From the NCBI GenBank assembly GCA_046082625.1, contig JBJTYE010000012.1:1-11761 (forward strand): a stretch of 11,761 bases of DNA, given 5' to 3'. Under the pieces are notes generated by a model. It was not told where the DNA came from. It did not search any database and saw only the letters and a list, made by a program, of their open reading frames with translations. Source of the stretch: Casp-actino8 sp046082625. Its GTDB lineage: Bacteria > Actinomycetota > Acidimicrobiia > Acidimicrobiales > Ilumatobacteraceae. Of the stretch, positions 11,478-11,761 are shown piece after piece (the first letter of the stretch is position 1; every line of letters begins with the position of its first letter). The position numbers and the translations under genes were made by a program.

Positions 11478-11761
11478 TCAGAACACCGTGTAGCCGCCGT
11501 CCACCACCAGTTCCTGTCCGGTGTGGAAGGTGAGGGTGGGATCGGCGAGGAAAGCTCCGACGGCCCGGAACTCCGCCGGATCGGCCCAACGACGTACCGG
11601 AGTGCGCCGGGTGGTGACCTCGCGGAACGTCTCGTTGGCGTACGCCGGACCGGCCAGTTCGGTGACGGTCCATCCCGGAATCAGCGAGTTGACGCGGATG
11701 CCGTGGCGGGCGAGTCCCACGGCGAGCGCCCGCACCAACCCGTTGACCGCCGTCTTCGACA
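11478..11761 (-). CDS. SDR family oxidoreductase, C-terminal part (start outside window)
   Basis: 3' end of a classical FabG-like short-chain dehydrogenase; about 94 residues are visible. The frame is open to the window edge. The first visible residues read SKTAVNGLVRALAVGLA, so the catalytic lysine of YxxSK is present and the tyrosine is just outside. IRVNSLIPGWTVTELAG matches the IRVNxxxPGxxxT motif, and the end, FLADPTLTFHTGQELVVDGGYTVF (key part TGQELVVDGG), is the conserved cofactor-adjacent C-terminus of FabG-type enzymes. ADPAEFRAVGAFL corresponds to the usual PEEIAxxxxFL helix. Substrate cannot be judged. It is not a close copy of the neighbouring DHRS12-like enzyme, which lacks the TGQxxxVDGG end. 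Confidence 0.92.
   Translation of the reverse strand, partial: SKTAVNGLVRALAVGLARHGIRVNSLIPGWTVTELAGPAYANETFREVTTRRTPVRRWADPAEFRAVGAFLADPTLTFHTGQELVVDGGYTVF

Overview
The window looks like a chromosomal segment from a GC-rich actinobacterium. The evidence is a WhiB-family regulator (actinobacteria-specific), GTG/TTG starts, several starts only 6-9 bases downstream of a TAnnnT-type -10 box (leaderless style), and an aa3/caa3-type oxidase cluster whose subunit I carries a fused C-terminal membrane domain. My best guess is class Acidimicrobiia or a relative, inferred from protein style only. I see no rRNA, tRNA, CRISPR array, insertion sequence or phage gene cluster.

Layout. (a) 1-2294, plus strand: respiratory operon with the 3' end of cytochrome c oxidase subunit I (ctaD), subunit III (ctaE, TTG start overlapping ctaD), a small subunit IV, and the CtaG-type assembly factor. 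(b) 2291-3978, minus: a two-gene ABC-2 exporter (permease and ATPase, overlapping at GTGA). Its last stop codon shares a CTAG tetranucleotide with the ctaG stop. (c) 4071-6006, plus: serS and pdxH, 4 bases apart, divergent from the exporter across a 92-base promoter region. (d) 5984-8079, minus: a membrane-anchored TlpA/ResA-like thioredoxin, a CcdA-type thiol-disulfide transporter, and a poly-gamma-glutamate-hydrolase-like protein, tightly packed as one operon. (e) 8221-8972, minus: a WhiB7/WblC-like regulator behind a leader of about 300 bases. (f) 9121-11458, plus: a polytopic membrane protein with an apparent frameshift at its end, a small unknown membrane protein, and a DHRS12-like short-chain dehydrogenase. 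(g) 11478-11761, minus: the 3' end of another short-chain dehydrogenase.

How the genes work together. Block (a) builds the terminal oxidase. The TlpA/CcdA pair in (d) would carry reductant across the membrane to keep extracytoplasmic thiols reduced, typically for cytochrome c or CuA-site maturation, so it may serve the same respiratory chain. serS and pdxH are housekeeping genes (tRNA charging; pyridoxal phosphate).

The most interesting region is the whiB7 leader. On the minus strand it reads: an AT-rich box, 3 bp, TTGACT, 17 bp, TTTCCT, a 72-codon upstream ORF starting almost at the predicted transcript start, then a strong intrinsic terminator (10-bp stem, U-run) just before the whiB7 ribosome binding site. 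Three copies of one short motif (two direct, one complementary) plus a bulged complementary copy near the uORF start allow 1:2 + 3:4 (terminator) versus 2:3 (antiterminator) pairing. This is the layout expected of ribosome-mediated attenuation of an antibiotic-inducible whiB7 gene, with an unusually long uORF.
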